From Brevibacillus centrosporus (GTDB taxonomy: Bacteria > Bacillota > Bacilli > Brevibacillales > Brevibacillaceae), in contig NZ_RHHP01000015.1 of NCBI RefSeq assembly GCF_003710815.1, forward strand, positions 62,001 to 126,000: a DNA stretch of 64,000 nt. The letters are read 5' to 3'. Below, one piece after another: positions 36,840 to 45,011 of the stretch. Each line of letters begins with the position of its first letter. Within the stretch, counting starts at the first letter, position 1. Under the pieces are notes generated by a model. It was not told where the DNA came from. It worked only from the letters and a program-made list of their open reading frames with translations, and searched no databases. A program made the translations under genes and the position numbers.

Positions 36840-37095
36840 GATGATGATCCCCTTTGATTATTTGGATTTTACTGATTTATAGTAATGTCGTAAATAATCT
36901 TTGTCAATTGATAAAGTGTTAAATCCGACTTTCGTATTCGGGTTTTTGGCGTGGCCTGCTCTTTCCTTATCTAGGATGTACCACTTGAAGGAAGGTTATG
37001 TCAGGATGTTTTGTGGTTGAGCTTCCCTGGCAAGAAGCGTTACAATTAGGTACGAATTGCATGGATGAGCAGATGAGAAAAGGAGTCTTAACCCT

Positions 37096-37497
37096 ATGTT
37101 GAACGACTGGCGTCTTTATACAGATGAGAGTGGAATCGAGCAAAAGCATGTCGCATGGCATGAAGTATTAAAGGAAATTGCACAGCTGAATGGCAGCTCT
37201 CGTACACTGGTTCATGCCGCATACGGAGATCACGTCGATCTGGTCGTCGCGGGTGGCAACAACGGAAAGGTCCTCGTTCAATGGAAGGAGCATGAGCCTG
37301 CCGAGCAGCACTATGTTCTGGTGACGGACAAGCCCTCTGGTGTGATGTCGTCCCTCGTCATTGAAGGTAGTGAAGTCACTTTTCCCGTGACGTGGTGCGT
37401 ACCGCTGGAGCAAGTCGTTCCGCTGTGTGGCGATATTTTGCGTACGTGTGATAAAGGGGAGCCTGCCCAGCTGCAATGGCTGCCTGTTCAGATGTAG
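37096..37497 (+). CDS. Unknown protein, possibly Imm1-like immunity protein
   Basis: A 133-residue acidic cytoplasmic protein. The central pattern (AYGDHVDLVVAGGNNGKVLVQW, cut here to its main features: beta strand, GGNNGK turn, beta strand) recalls the Imm1 group that neutralises deaminase toxins, but no toxin gene is adjacent. ATG 37096 follows AAAAGGAG at about 11 bases. It lies 12 bases before the AEC carrier and probably shares its transcript. The family assignment is weak. Confidence 0.55.
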   Translation: MLNDWRLYTDESGIEQKHVAWHEVLKEIAQLNGSSRTLVHAAYGDHVDLVVAGGNNGKVLVQWKEHEPAEQHYVLVTDKPSGVMSSLVIEGSEVTFPVTWCVPLEQVVPLCGDILRTCDKGEPAQLQWLPVQM

Positions 37498-37509
37498 GCG
37501 GGAGGATAT

Positions 37510-38448
37510 ATGGAATTCCAGACGTTGACCCAATCCATTTTGATCATGGCCGTCATCATTGGCATCGGTAGCCTCATTGGTTATCGACAGCCGTTGACGG
37601 CCGATTCCCGTCAGCTTGTCATTACCATCATCGTCAATGTGGCGATGCCTTGCATTATTTTGGACGGGATTTTCCAGACACCGATTGACAGCAATACTTT
37701 GACGCAAATTTTTTCAATATTCATCATTTCCATTCTCTTGAACTGTTTGGGGATCCTGATCGGATGGATGGGAGCGCGGACATTGCCGCTGCCCTCCAAA
37801 AAACGGCGGGAGATTGCGATTTTGTCCGCTTTGGGGAACACTGGATTTATCGGTTTGCCGCTTTGTGCCGCTTTGTTTGGGCCAAAAGGGGCGCTGCTTG
37901 CCGCCATCTTTGATGCGGGGGTGGACGTAGTACTGTGGACTGTCGCCGTGATGATGCTGCAGGAAAAAGGAGCATTTTCTCTGAAAGGCCTGAAGACGAT
38001 CATCAACATTCCGATGATCGCCATTATCCTCGGTCTCGGCTCGGCCCTGATCGGATTCGCACCGCCTGAGCCAGTCAAGCAGCTGTTCGGCACGTTGTCC
38101 AAGCTGGCTTCTCCCTTGGCGATGATGTATATTGGCATGCTGCTCCCGATGTTTTTGCGGAACAAGCCGCAGGTTTCTTTTCCGCTCCTTAGCATGCCGA
38201 TTGCGATGAAGCTTTTCGTCTTTCCCTTGCTGACCGCATTTTTGCTGTCTGCTTTTGCGATTGATAAGGACATTTCCAGTGTGACGCTGATCCAGGTGGC
38301 GATGCCGACACTGACCTTGGCCTCGATTCTCTTTGGCCGCTACAAAGCAGATGAGGAAATGGGAGCGATGACTACCGTGTTCTCGACGCTTCTCGCTCTG
38401 TTGACGATCCCTGCCGTAGTATTCATGGGCAGCTGGTTCTTGCATTAA
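37510..38448 (+). CDS. AEC-family (auxin efflux carrier-like) transporter
   Basis: A 312-residue membrane protein with ten helices in two halves of the PIN/AEC fold. The central crossover region has GNTGFIGLPLCAALFG near 116, and the C-terminal half LASPLAMMYIGMLLP near 200. Bacterial members move malate, lactate or other organic acids. ATG 37510 follows GGGAGG. Intact; directly behind the small unknown gene. Confidence 0.88.
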   Translation: MEFQTLTQSILIMAVIIGIGSLIGYRQPLTADSRQLVITIIVNVAMPCIILDGIFQTPIDSNTLTQIFSIFIISILLNCLGILIGWMGARTLPLPSKKRREIAILSALGNTGFIGLPLCAALFGPKGALLAAIFDAGVDVVLWTVAVMMLQEKGAFSLKGLKTIINIPMIAIILGLGSALIGFAPPEPVKQLFGTLSKLASPLAMMYIGMLLPMFLRNKPQVSFPLLSMPIAMKLFVFPLLTAFLLSAFAIDKDISSVTLIQVAMPTLTLASILFGRYKADEEMGAMTTVFSTLLALLTIPAVVFMGSWFLH

Positions 38449-38529
38449 GCTGAAACGAAGGAGCGTACAAACGAGTCAAATAGGGTAAGAAAAGAAAAAC
38501 AAATGCGCAGGCGAAGAAAGGAGCAGTCA

Positions 38530-39309
38530 ATGAAAGGAAAAGTGTGGATCGCGGCTGTATTAGGGATACAATTGCTCGTTTCACAGCCTTTGGGAACGGC
38601 TACTGCCGCAGAGGCACCAGCAGCTCCGAGCATCTACGTAAACAAAGCGCAGCTCCCTTTGCAGAAGGAGCCTCTTCTCGTAGATCAGCGCACGTATATT
38701 ACGGCAGAGGATGCGGCGCGGATCGTGCAGGCGGATTGGAAGCTATCTGCAGGTACGGGTGTGCTGAAGCGATCGGAGAAGCTCTCGTTTACGTTTGATG
38801 TAAACGCTGGCAAGGTAGCCGTCAATGGAAAATGGATCGAGAACGGCCAAGGAGCGCTCGTACGCAATAATCAGGTGTACCTGCCACTGCGCTGGATCGT
38901 GGAGCAAGCAGGTGGCTCGGTCGTCTGGAATCCCGAGAAAAAGGCGGTAGAGATCGTGTCTTCCACCCATGACGAAGATCTGGTTTTCCCGAAAGAGGAT
39001 CAACTGACGTCAGACGAGAAAGCGTATATCGAGAAAGTCCACAAGACGCAAGGAATTCACCAGCAAGGCAATCTCTACGTCATCGCCAGAGGAGAGTCGC
39101 CGAATCCCGGCTATAGCCTCAAGGTGACGGGTACCGAATGGAGCTGGGAACAGCTGCGGGTTTTCGTAAAGCTGACCAAGCCAGAGCCCGGTATGATGTA
39201 CCCGCAAGTCATTTCGTATCCGTACCTGGTGGTAATAGCGGATCTCTCTCCGTACTCGACAGTAGTCTTTCTGGATGCCGACACGAAAAAGCCACTGTTT
39301 GCTTCCTAG
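38530..39309 (+). CDS. Exported protein: copper-amine-oxidase N domain plus PrcB-like domain
   Basis: A 259-residue secreted protein. Signal peptide at residues 1-27, ending about ATAAEA. A copper amine oxidase N-terminal-type domain follows (two beta units with TYITAEDAARIVQADWKL and QVYLPLRWIVEQAGGSVVW, about 30-140), which in Bacillota binds cell-wall material. From about 175 a PrcB-like C-terminal domain follows (ARGESPNPGYSLKVTG), seen in inhibitors of protease complexes. ATG 38530 follows AAAGGAG. A promoter for the next gene starts right after it. Confidence 0.8.
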   Translation: MKGKVWIAAVLGIQLLVSQPLGTATAAEAPAAPSIYVNKAQLPLQKEPLLVDQRTYITAEDAARIVQADWKLSAGTGVLKRSEKLSFTFDVNAGKVAVNGKWIENGQGALVRNNQVYLPLRWIVEQAGGSVVWNPEKKAVEIVSSTHDEDLVFPKEDQLTSDEKAYIEKVHKTQGIHQQGNLYVIARGESPNPGYSLKVTGTEWSWEQLRVFVKLTKPEPGMMYPQVISYPYLVVIADLSPYSTVVFLDADTKKPLFAS

Positions 39310-39349
39310 GCGGCAGAGTAGGAGACCGTCTGTTCCTGTGCAAGACCCG

Positions 39350-39378
39350 TTGTGAATTGCGGCAGTCTGTAGTATAGT
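39350..39378 (+). promoter_or_regulatory. Sigma-A promoter of the ABC-F gene
   Basis: TTGTGA at 39350-39355 and TATAGT at 39373-39378 with a 17-base spacer, about 45 bases before the leader ORF. Confidence 0.7.
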
Positions 39379-39422
39379 AGTGGTTAGGTAAAATTTTTCC
39401 TTGGAATGGGAGGTGTAGGTAC

Positions 39423-39560
39423 GTGTTTGGAACCGTTCACGCATGGTTTGTGGTAGAGATTACCAGTATGACACATGATGTAGCATACAACGGGATCAGT
39501 CTGCCCATTTTTCACCATACAACTGAACGGGAACACCATAGGCGTACCATGCATCGATAA
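39423..39560 (+). CDS. Leader peptide of the ABC-F gene, 45 residues
   Basis: GTG 39423 follows GGGAGGTGT. The peptide begins MFGTVHAWFVVEITSM and ends TEREHHRRTMHR, a His/Arg-rich end before TAA at 39560. It lies between a good promoter and an intrinsic terminator that precedes the ABC-F gene. Short leader ORFs in this position control Vga/Msr/VmlR-type genes: a drug-stalled ribosome changes the RNA fold and lets polymerase read through. I infer the same here. Confidence 0.65.
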   Translation: MFGTVHAWFVVEITSMTHDVAYNGISLPIFHHTTEREHHRRTMHR

Positions 39561-39638
39561 GGAACGGTTGTTTTGTTCGAGAGAAACGAGGATTTGGGTG
39601 AGGCAGCAAAGCTGTTGTCACATGCTTCCTCTATCGAT

Positions 39639-39665
39639 GCCGCGGGCGTAGGCCTGCGGCTTTTT
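39639..39665 (+). terminator. Intrinsic attenuator in the ABC-F leader
   Basis: GCCGCGGGC pairs with GCCTGCGGC through a GTAG loop (9 pairs, one G-U), followed by TTTTTGCGTTTT. It ends 41 bases before the ABC-F start. Bases 39551-39562 at the end of the leader ORF (GCATCGATAAGG) are complementary to 39628-39640 (CCTCTATCGATGC), which overlaps the first two bases of the terminator stem. Confidence 0.8.
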
Positions 39666-39706
39666 GCGTTTTCACCGTTACCACCAACCCTAGGAGGAAT
39701 TCTATC

Positions 39707-41623
39707 ATGATCGTAGTTGCCACACAGCATATTCAAAAATCGTACGGGGCAGATCCCGTTTTGCAAGACATTACACTTGAAATCAAAGCCGGGGAACGAG
39801 TCGGAATCGTCGGACCGAATGGAGCTGGGAAAACGACGCTGTTCAAGCTCTTGGCAGGAATCGAGTCGCCTGATTCGGGAGAGCTTTATCGTGCGAAGGG
39901 AACGGTATGGGCGTACTTGCCTCAGACGCCGAAGTACCCGGACCAATGGCGGACACAGGACGTAATTGCCAGCGCATTTGAGGAAGTGATCAGGCTGCAG
40001 GAGGAATTGCGGAGTCTCGAGCAGCAGATGAGCGAGGTCTATGAATCCGCTGCGGAGCTGGAGAAGCTGATGCAGCGCTATCAGAAGCTGCAGGAGGCTT
40101 TTGAACAATTGGGCGGCTATGAGTACGAGACGACGATGGCACAAGTCATAGAAGGGCTGCGCATTACTCCTGAGCATTTGGCGACGCCCTTTCAGCTGCT
40201 CAGTGGCGGGGAAAAAACAAAAGCGGGGCTTGCCAAGCTTCTTTGCCAGCGAAGTGACGTGCTCCTGCTCGATGAGCCGACGAATCATCTGGACGTAGAA
40301 TCGATGGAATGGCTCGAAGATTTCTTGAAGGACTATCAAGGGACTGTCTTGATCATCTCCCACGATCGCTACTTTCTCGATGCTGTCGTGACCTCTGTCT
40401 ACCATGTCGACGGGGGAGAAGCAGAGTATTACATTGGCAATTACAGTGCCTTTGTCAAAGAGCGAGAAGAGCGGCTGCTGCGGCAGTTTGCGGCCTATCA
40501 GGAGCAGCAAAAGCAAATCAAAAAGATGAAAGAGACGATCAAGCGCCTCAAGGAGTGGGGCAATCGCTCCAATCCACCGAACGAAGCCTTCCACCGCCGC
40601 GCGAAAAGCATGGAAAAGGCATTGGCACGGATCGAGCGAATCGACAGACCGAAAATGGAAGCAGACCGGATGGGGCTCGCCTTTCAAAAGACGGAGCGCA
40701 GCGGGCAGGATGTACTGGTGGCATCTGGCGTCTACAAAGCATTTGTGGGCAAAGAGCTGTTTGCGGACGCGGGATTCCTGCTGCGTTACGGAGAGCGAAA
40801 AGCCTTGCTTGGACCAAACGGCTGCGGAAAATCGACGCTTATCCGAATGCTGCTTGGTGAAATGGAGCCCGATGCCGGGATGCTCAAAGTGGGCAGCAAC
40901 GTAAAAGTCGGCTATCTGTCCCAGCAGGCATGGGAAGGCGACCAAAATCTGCGGGTCATCGATATGTTCCGGCAGGTCGCTTTGGTCACCGAGCCGGAAG
41001 CGCGTCATTTGCTGGCTCGCTTCCTCTTCTACGGCGAGCATGTATTCAAACGTGTCGGTCAGCTGAGCGGGGGAGAACGCATGCGTCTGCGGCTGGCGCA
41101 GATGATGCATCAGGAAATCAATCTGCTCGTACTGGATGAACCGACGAACCATTTGGACATCGAAGCGCGGGAGACGTTGGAGGAGGCGCTGGCTGATTTC
41201 AAAGGCTCGTTGTTCATCGTCTCCCATGACCGCTACTTTTTGCAGAAGATGGCTGACGGCGTGTTCTGGGTCGAGGACAGACAGCTCGTCCATGATGTAG
41301 GGACGTACGAAGAGGCGCGGGAAAAGCGGAGAAATCGTCAGGCTGCCAGAGACAAAATCATAGCTGTCGAAAAGCCAGTGGTGCAAAAGGCACCGGAATC
41401 CCCGCGCCAGGCAGAGTCTCCTAAGCGCCCGAACCTGTATAAATTGGCCGATCTGGAACAAAAAATTGCTTGTCTGGAGAGAGAACGAGACGAAATGATC
41501 GCTCGCCTATCTGCCGGGGATGAGAGCTACCAGCAGCTGCTAGAATGGCAGCAGCAGAGTGAGCGGCTTCAGCAGCAGATCGATGTGTATTATGGGTCTT
41601 GGCTGGAATTGCAGGAGACGTAA
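39707..41623 (+). CDS. ABC-F family ATPase, ribosome-protection or translation-factor type
   Basis: A 638-residue soluble protein with two ABC domains and no membrane part. First domain: Walker A GPNGAGKTT near 39, signature LLSGGEKTK, DEPTNHLD near 189. Second domain: GPNGCGKST, QLSGGERMR, DEPTNHLD. The inter-domain linker (about 245-330) is charged and carries KRLKEWGNRSN; the interdomain tip is where such proteins reach the peptidyl transferase centre. A coiled-coil C-terminus follows (EQKIACLERERDEM). ABC-F proteins remove antibiotics from ribosomes or rescue stalled ones. The leader with attenuator makes antibiotic resistance likely; drug class unknown. Confidence 0.9.
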   Translation: MIVVATQHIQKSYGADPVLQDITLEIKAGERVGIVGPNGAGKTTLFKLLAGIESPDSGELYRAKGTVWAYLPQTPKYPDQWRTQDVIASAFEEVIRLQEELRSLEQQMSEVYESAAELEKLMQRYQKLQEAFEQLGGYEYETTMAQVIEGLRITPEHLATPFQLLSGGEKTKAGLAKLLCQRSDVLLLDEPTNHLDVESMEWLEDFLKDYQGTVLIISHDRYFLDAVVTSVYHVDGGEAEYYIGNYSAFVKEREERLLRQFAAYQEQQKQIKKMKETIKRLKEWGNRSNPPNEAFHRRAKSMEKALARIERIDRPKMEADRMGLAFQKTERSGQDVLVASGVYKAFVGKELFADAGFLLRYGERKALLGPNGCGKSTLIRMLLGEMEPDAGMLKVGSNVKVGYLSQQAWEGDQNLRVIDMFRQVALVTEPEARHLLARFLFYGEHVFKRVGQLSGGERMRLRLAQMMHQEINLLVLDEPTNHLDIEARETLEEALADFKGSLFIVSHDRYFLQKMADGVFWVEDRQLVHDVGTYEEAREKRRNRQAARDKIIAVEKPVVQKAPESPRQAESPKRPNLYKLADLEQKIACLERERDEMIARLSAGDESYQQLLEWQQQSERLQQQIDVYYGSWLELQET

Positions 41624-41656
41624 AATGACAAGAGTTAAGCGGAAGGAGGAGGAAGT

Positions 41657-41953
41657 GTGGGATTCTTGTTAGAGATACTTAGAATCGGGCTGCTCATGAT
41701 GATTATAGGAGGGGCGATGTCTGCTGTTTTGAAACAGGTCTACCTCCTTCTGGGCTTTACTGGGGTTAATGGCTATCTTATTGGAATAGCCATTTTCCTG
41801 TGGCTTTTCGTCATGTATCGGAATAAGTGGCAGTTTACAGGCTGGTATAAAGGGAAGGGTAGGGAGAAACTGCCGAGGCAGATTTCTCTTGCTCTTTTGG
41901 TGTTTTCGCTGGTATTGGTCATTCTTGCCCCTTTTTTGGACGCATTTTCATAG
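41657..41953 (+). CDS. Small membrane protein of unknown function
   Basis: A 98-residue protein with three hydrophobic helices (LLMMIIGGAMSAVL, GIAIFLWLFVM, ALLVFSLVLVILAPFL) and a basic cytoplasmic loop KGKGREKLPRQ. GTG 41657 follows GGAGGAGG. It lies 33 bases after the ABC-F gene and may be co-transcribed. I do not recognise the family. Confidence 0.7.
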   Translation: MGFLLEILRIGLLMMIIGGAMSAVLKQVYLLLGFTGVNGYLIGIAIFLWLFVMYRNKWQFTGWYKGKGREKLPRQISLALLVFSLVLVILAPFLDAFS

Positions 41954-41976
41954 CGAATTTCCGACTTACCTCGCGA

Positions 41977-42020
41977 CCTTCTGATAGGGTTCTGGGAACG
42001 ATGAGACTTCTATCAGAAGG
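41977..42020. repeat. Perfect 11-base inverted repeat
   Basis: CCTTCTGATAG at 41977-41987 and CTATCAGAAGG at 42010-42020, with a 22-base spacer and no T run on either side. It lies upstream of the peptide-binding gene and may be an operator or a messenger hairpin. Confidence 0.55.
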
Positions 42021-42184
42021 AGGTGGGGAGGTGTGTGTGGTTTCGTGCTAGCTTTATGATTTTTTATTGTTTTGAATAAAAATAACAATCTGATAAATCA
42101 AAATAAAATCTTTCCACTTTGTATTCCGCCCCCTATGCTGATGCGATATAGTATGGGCAGCTGGAAAATAAAGGGGGATTTTTC

Positions 42185-43837
42185 ATGGGGAAGTGGATAC
42201 GCGCTTGTTTCATTACCTGTCTGCTTTTCGCAGTCGCATTGACTGGTTGCTCTCCTTCTGCAAAGCAGTCGCCGACAGCGGGGACCGACAAAAGCAACAC
42301 CCCAGCACAAGAGGCAGGAAGCGCCGGGGCGAACAGTCCTAAGGTTTTTCGTTTCAACATCGGATCAGAGCCGTCAACCGCAGATCCAGGGCTCGCAGAT
42401 GACAACATCTCAAGCATGGTCGTGTCCTCGACATTTGACGGTTTGACGAGAAAGGCACCGGATGGAAAGTTTCACGAAGCTGCCGCCGAGAAGATAGAGA
42501 CTTCGGAAGACGGTTTGACGTATACGTTTCATTTGCGAGACGCCAAGTGGAGCAACGGTGATCCCGTAGTTGCCCAAGACTTTGAATATGCCTGGAAACG
42601 CGCTTTGGATCCGCAGACCGCTTCTGACTACGCATACCAGCTGTTCTACCTCAAAAAGGGAGCCGATTACAACGCAGGGAAAGCTACCAAAGACGACGTG
42701 GGGGTAAAAGCGCTCGATGACAAGACACTACAGGTTCAGCTAGAAAATCCGACTCCCTTTTTCCTGGAGCTGACCGCCTTCGCTACGTATTACCCGGTGA
42801 ACAAAAAAGTCGCAGAGTCCAATCCGAAATGGGCGATGGAAGCGAGTACGCATGTAGGGAACGGACCCTACAAGCTGGAGACCTGGGCGCACAAAAATAA
42901 GATGGTCTTTGTGAAAAACGACAGTTACTGGGACAAAGAAAATGTGAAGGTCGATAAAGTCGAAGTGACAATGATCGAGGACCAAAACACCGAGCTGGCC
43001 ATGTTTGATAACGACGAGCTGGATTGGGCAGGGGGGCCGTTTAGCACGCTACCGACAGATGCGATTCCGGCTCTGAAAGAATCTGGTCGATTCACGGTGA
43101 TCCCAGTCGCTAATACGTACTGGTACCAGTTCAACATCGAAAAGCCACCATTCAACAACGTGAAGATCCGAAAAGCGTTTGGTTATGCAATCAATCGCCA
43201 AGCGATCATCGACAATATTTTGCAGGCGGGTCAAATTCCTGCGACAGGATTGCTCCCTCCGACGATGGCATCCAACCCGAATGGCTATTTCCGTGATCAT
43301 GATACTGAGCTTGCCAAACAGCTGCTCGCAGAAGGGATGCAGGAGCTGGGAATCACCAAGCTTCCGCCCATCACGCTGATATTCAATACGAGCGAGGCGC
43401 ACAAAAAAATAGCAGAAGCCGTGCAGGATCAGTGGAAGCAGACATTGGGCGTGGATGTGAAGGTGGCCAATATGGAATTCAAGGTATATCTGGAGACGCT
43501 GGATGCAGGCAACTATCAGATTGCCCGCAGAGGCTGGGTAGCGGATTTCAATGATCCGGTGAACTTCATCGAAATCTTCCGTGAAAAGCATGGCAACAAC
43601 AATACCAATTGGACCAATGCTACCTATAATGATCTGTTGCAGCAAGCTGCCAAAGAACGCGATCCGGAGAAGAGAAAAGAGCTGTTTGGTCAGGCTGAGC
43701 AAATTCTCATGGAGGAGATGCCTTTGTCACCCATCTATTTTTACACGGTCAGTTGGCTTCAAGGTGACAAGGTGGCAAAAGGGATTTACACCGATCCGCT
43801 AGGGAATGGGGATCTGAAATACGTAGAAATGAAGTGA
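42185..43837 (+). CDS. Oligopeptide-binding lipoprotein (OppA/DppE-like)
   Basis: A 550-residue SBP_bac_5 protein. Lipobox LTGC near 19-22, then GSEPSTADPGLADDN, YTFHLRDAKWSNGDPVVAQDF and the family region ARRGWVADFNDPVNF near the C-terminus. It captures peptides outside the cell for an Opp-type ABC importer. No permease or ATPase genes are next to it, so it would serve a distant Opp system. ATG 42185 lies after AAAGGGGG. A long AT-rich 5' region and an inverted repeat precede it; a terminator follows. Confidence 0.92.
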   Translation: MGKWIRACFITCLLFAVALTGCSPSAKQSPTAGTDKSNTPAQEAGSAGANSPKVFRFNIGSEPSTADPGLADDNISSMVVSSTFDGLTRKAPDGKFHEAAAEKIETSEDGLTYTFHLRDAKWSNGDPVVAQDFEYAWKRALDPQTASDYAYQLFYLKKGADYNAGKATKDDVGVKALDDKTLQVQLENPTPFFLELTAFATYYPVNKKVAESNPKWAMEASTHVGNGPYKLETWAHKNKMVFVKNDSYWDKENVKVDKVEVTMIEDQNTELAMFDNDELDWAGGPFSTLPTDAIPALKESGRFTVIPVANTYWYQFNIEKPPFNNVKIRKAFGYAINRQAIIDNILQAGQIPATGLLPPTMASNPNGYFRDHDTELAKQLLAEGMQELGITKLPPITLIFNTSEAHKKIAEAVQDQWKQTLGVDVKVANMEFKVYLETLDAGNYQIARRGWVADFNDPVNFIEIFREKHGNNNTNWTNATYNDLLQQAAKERDPEKRKELFGQAEQILMEEMPLSPIYFYTVSWLQGDKVAKGIYTDPLGNGDLKYVEMK

Positions 43838-43871
43838 CAAAAGGAAAGGAAACGCGTCCAATCATTCGGAA

Positions 43872-43922
43872 GAGGGGCTGTCCCAACGTCATGGAAATGA
43901 CAGGGGGATGGCCCCTTTTTCT
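43872..43922 (+). terminator. Terminator between convergent genes
   Basis: AGGGGCTGTCCC..GTCAT and ATGAC..GGGATGGCCCCTTTTTC form a long hairpin with a T run. Confidence 0.9.
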
Positions 43923-43947
43923 GTGCAAAGGAGTGGCGGAACAGGAA

Positions 43948-44739
43948 TTAAATGTTCCAGCCCTTCTCCTTGTTGTAATAATCAAGGATTTTATGATACT
44001 TTTCTCCGTACTTCTCAACGAGTACCTGGGCGAAATCTCTTTCGATATGCTGCATGATGATATCGTGATAAAAGGCTGTCTTCAGCATCTCGATAATGGC
44101 AGGCTGGGATGTTTCCAACGCTGTAAGCTTGGCATCGCCGCCAAATCCACCTAGCAAGGCCGTTTCGGAATCACAGAGAATAGAGAATTTTCGAGCCATA
44201 GAAATTGTCCAATCGTCACTGCGTACATGGACAAAGACATTTTTGAGGGAGGTCTGACACTCTCCAATGACGACAAGAACGACGATTACGCCCCTTTTTT
44301 CCGCCTCAAGCAGCTCCTCTTCTACCCAGTGTAGATCGTCTGACCACAAATCCGCGACAATGATCGATTTGGCATTTGCGATAACCCGGTGTATGGCTGT
44401 TTTGATCTGATGGTCACCCTGCCAGTTGTAAAACGAGTTTTCGTTTTTGCGCGGTGTTTTCAGCTGGTCGATTAAGGATTTTGTCGTTTGCTCGAACTCG
44501 ATTTGCAAATGGCGGACCAGCTGCACGATCGGGACAGCATCATATCGGACAGGCTCTCCGTCAATGTAGCGGCATGCGCCTTTCTCGGTTAGCGAGCGTA
44601 GGGCAGAGTAGACGTTGGAGCGAGACACAGTGACTCGCTTGGCCACCTCGTAGCCGGACAGATTCGGTTCTTCATGCAAAGTGAGATAGCATCGTGCTTC
44701 CAAATCCGTTAATCCAATTTTATTCAGCAAATCTATCAT
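43948..44739 (-). CDS. TrmB-type transcription regulator
   Basis: A 263-residue regulator. The N-terminal winged HTH reads LTDLEARCYLTLHEE, then GYEVAKRVTVSRSNVYSALR near 30-48. The remainder is a TrmB C-terminal, phospholipase-D-like sensor domain (AKSIIVADLWSDDLHWVEEEL near 140), which in relatives binds sugars or other small ligands. It lies divergent to the alpha/beta hydrolase gene; the 272-base gap contains two GGTACTG motifs that may be its operators. It likely controls the hydrolase/SDR genes and itself. Confidence 0.85.
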   Translation of the reverse strand: MIDLLNKIGLTDLEARCYLTLHEEPNLSGYEVAKRVTVSRSNVYSALRSLTEKGACRYIDGEPVRYDAVPIVQLVRHLQIEFEQTTKSLIDQLKTPRKNENSFYNWQGDHQIKTAIHRVIANAKSIIVADLWSDDLHWVEEELLEAEKRGVIVVLVVIGECQTSLKNVFVHVRSDDWTISMARKFSILCDSETALLGGFGGDAKLTALETSQPAIIEMLKTAFYHDIIMQHIERDFAQVLVEKYGEKYHKILDYYNKEKGWNI

Positions 44740-44863
44740 TTGTAGCCTCCTTAAACAATGAAACAGTTACGACTCATACAAGCAAGTGTTTAATCTAAGG
44801 TGCTACGGATTTTTGTGCTCAGTTTCCATACTATCGGAATCAAAAAAATAATCAAGTTCGTAA

Positions 44864-44971
44864 TACCGTGAAAATCAAATAAGCGGTACTGAATAAAACT
44901 ACTATTTAAAGATTTAACATTGACAATTTACTGAAAACTAATTTATGATCAGAATCAATATAGTGGTACTG
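44864..44971. promoter_or_regulatory. Promoter and possible operators between regulator and hydrolase
   Basis: TTGACA at 44920-44925 and TATGAT at 44944-44949 with an 18-base spacer point towards the hydrolase gene. GGTACTG occurs at 44885-44891 and again at 44965-44971, and TACCG at 44864-44868 forms an inverted repeat with CGGTA at 44884-44888. The sites flank the promoter, as expected for a repressor. Confidence 0.5.
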
Positions 44972-45011
44972 TTAAGAACAACTAAAATGCACATGTCGTG
45001 GAGGCGATGAA

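Noticed and set aside
39512..41461. A 649-residue open frame on the minus strand
   Set aside because: It is the antisense of the ABC-F gene, has no ribosome site and no recognisable domain; the plus strand carries all family motifs.
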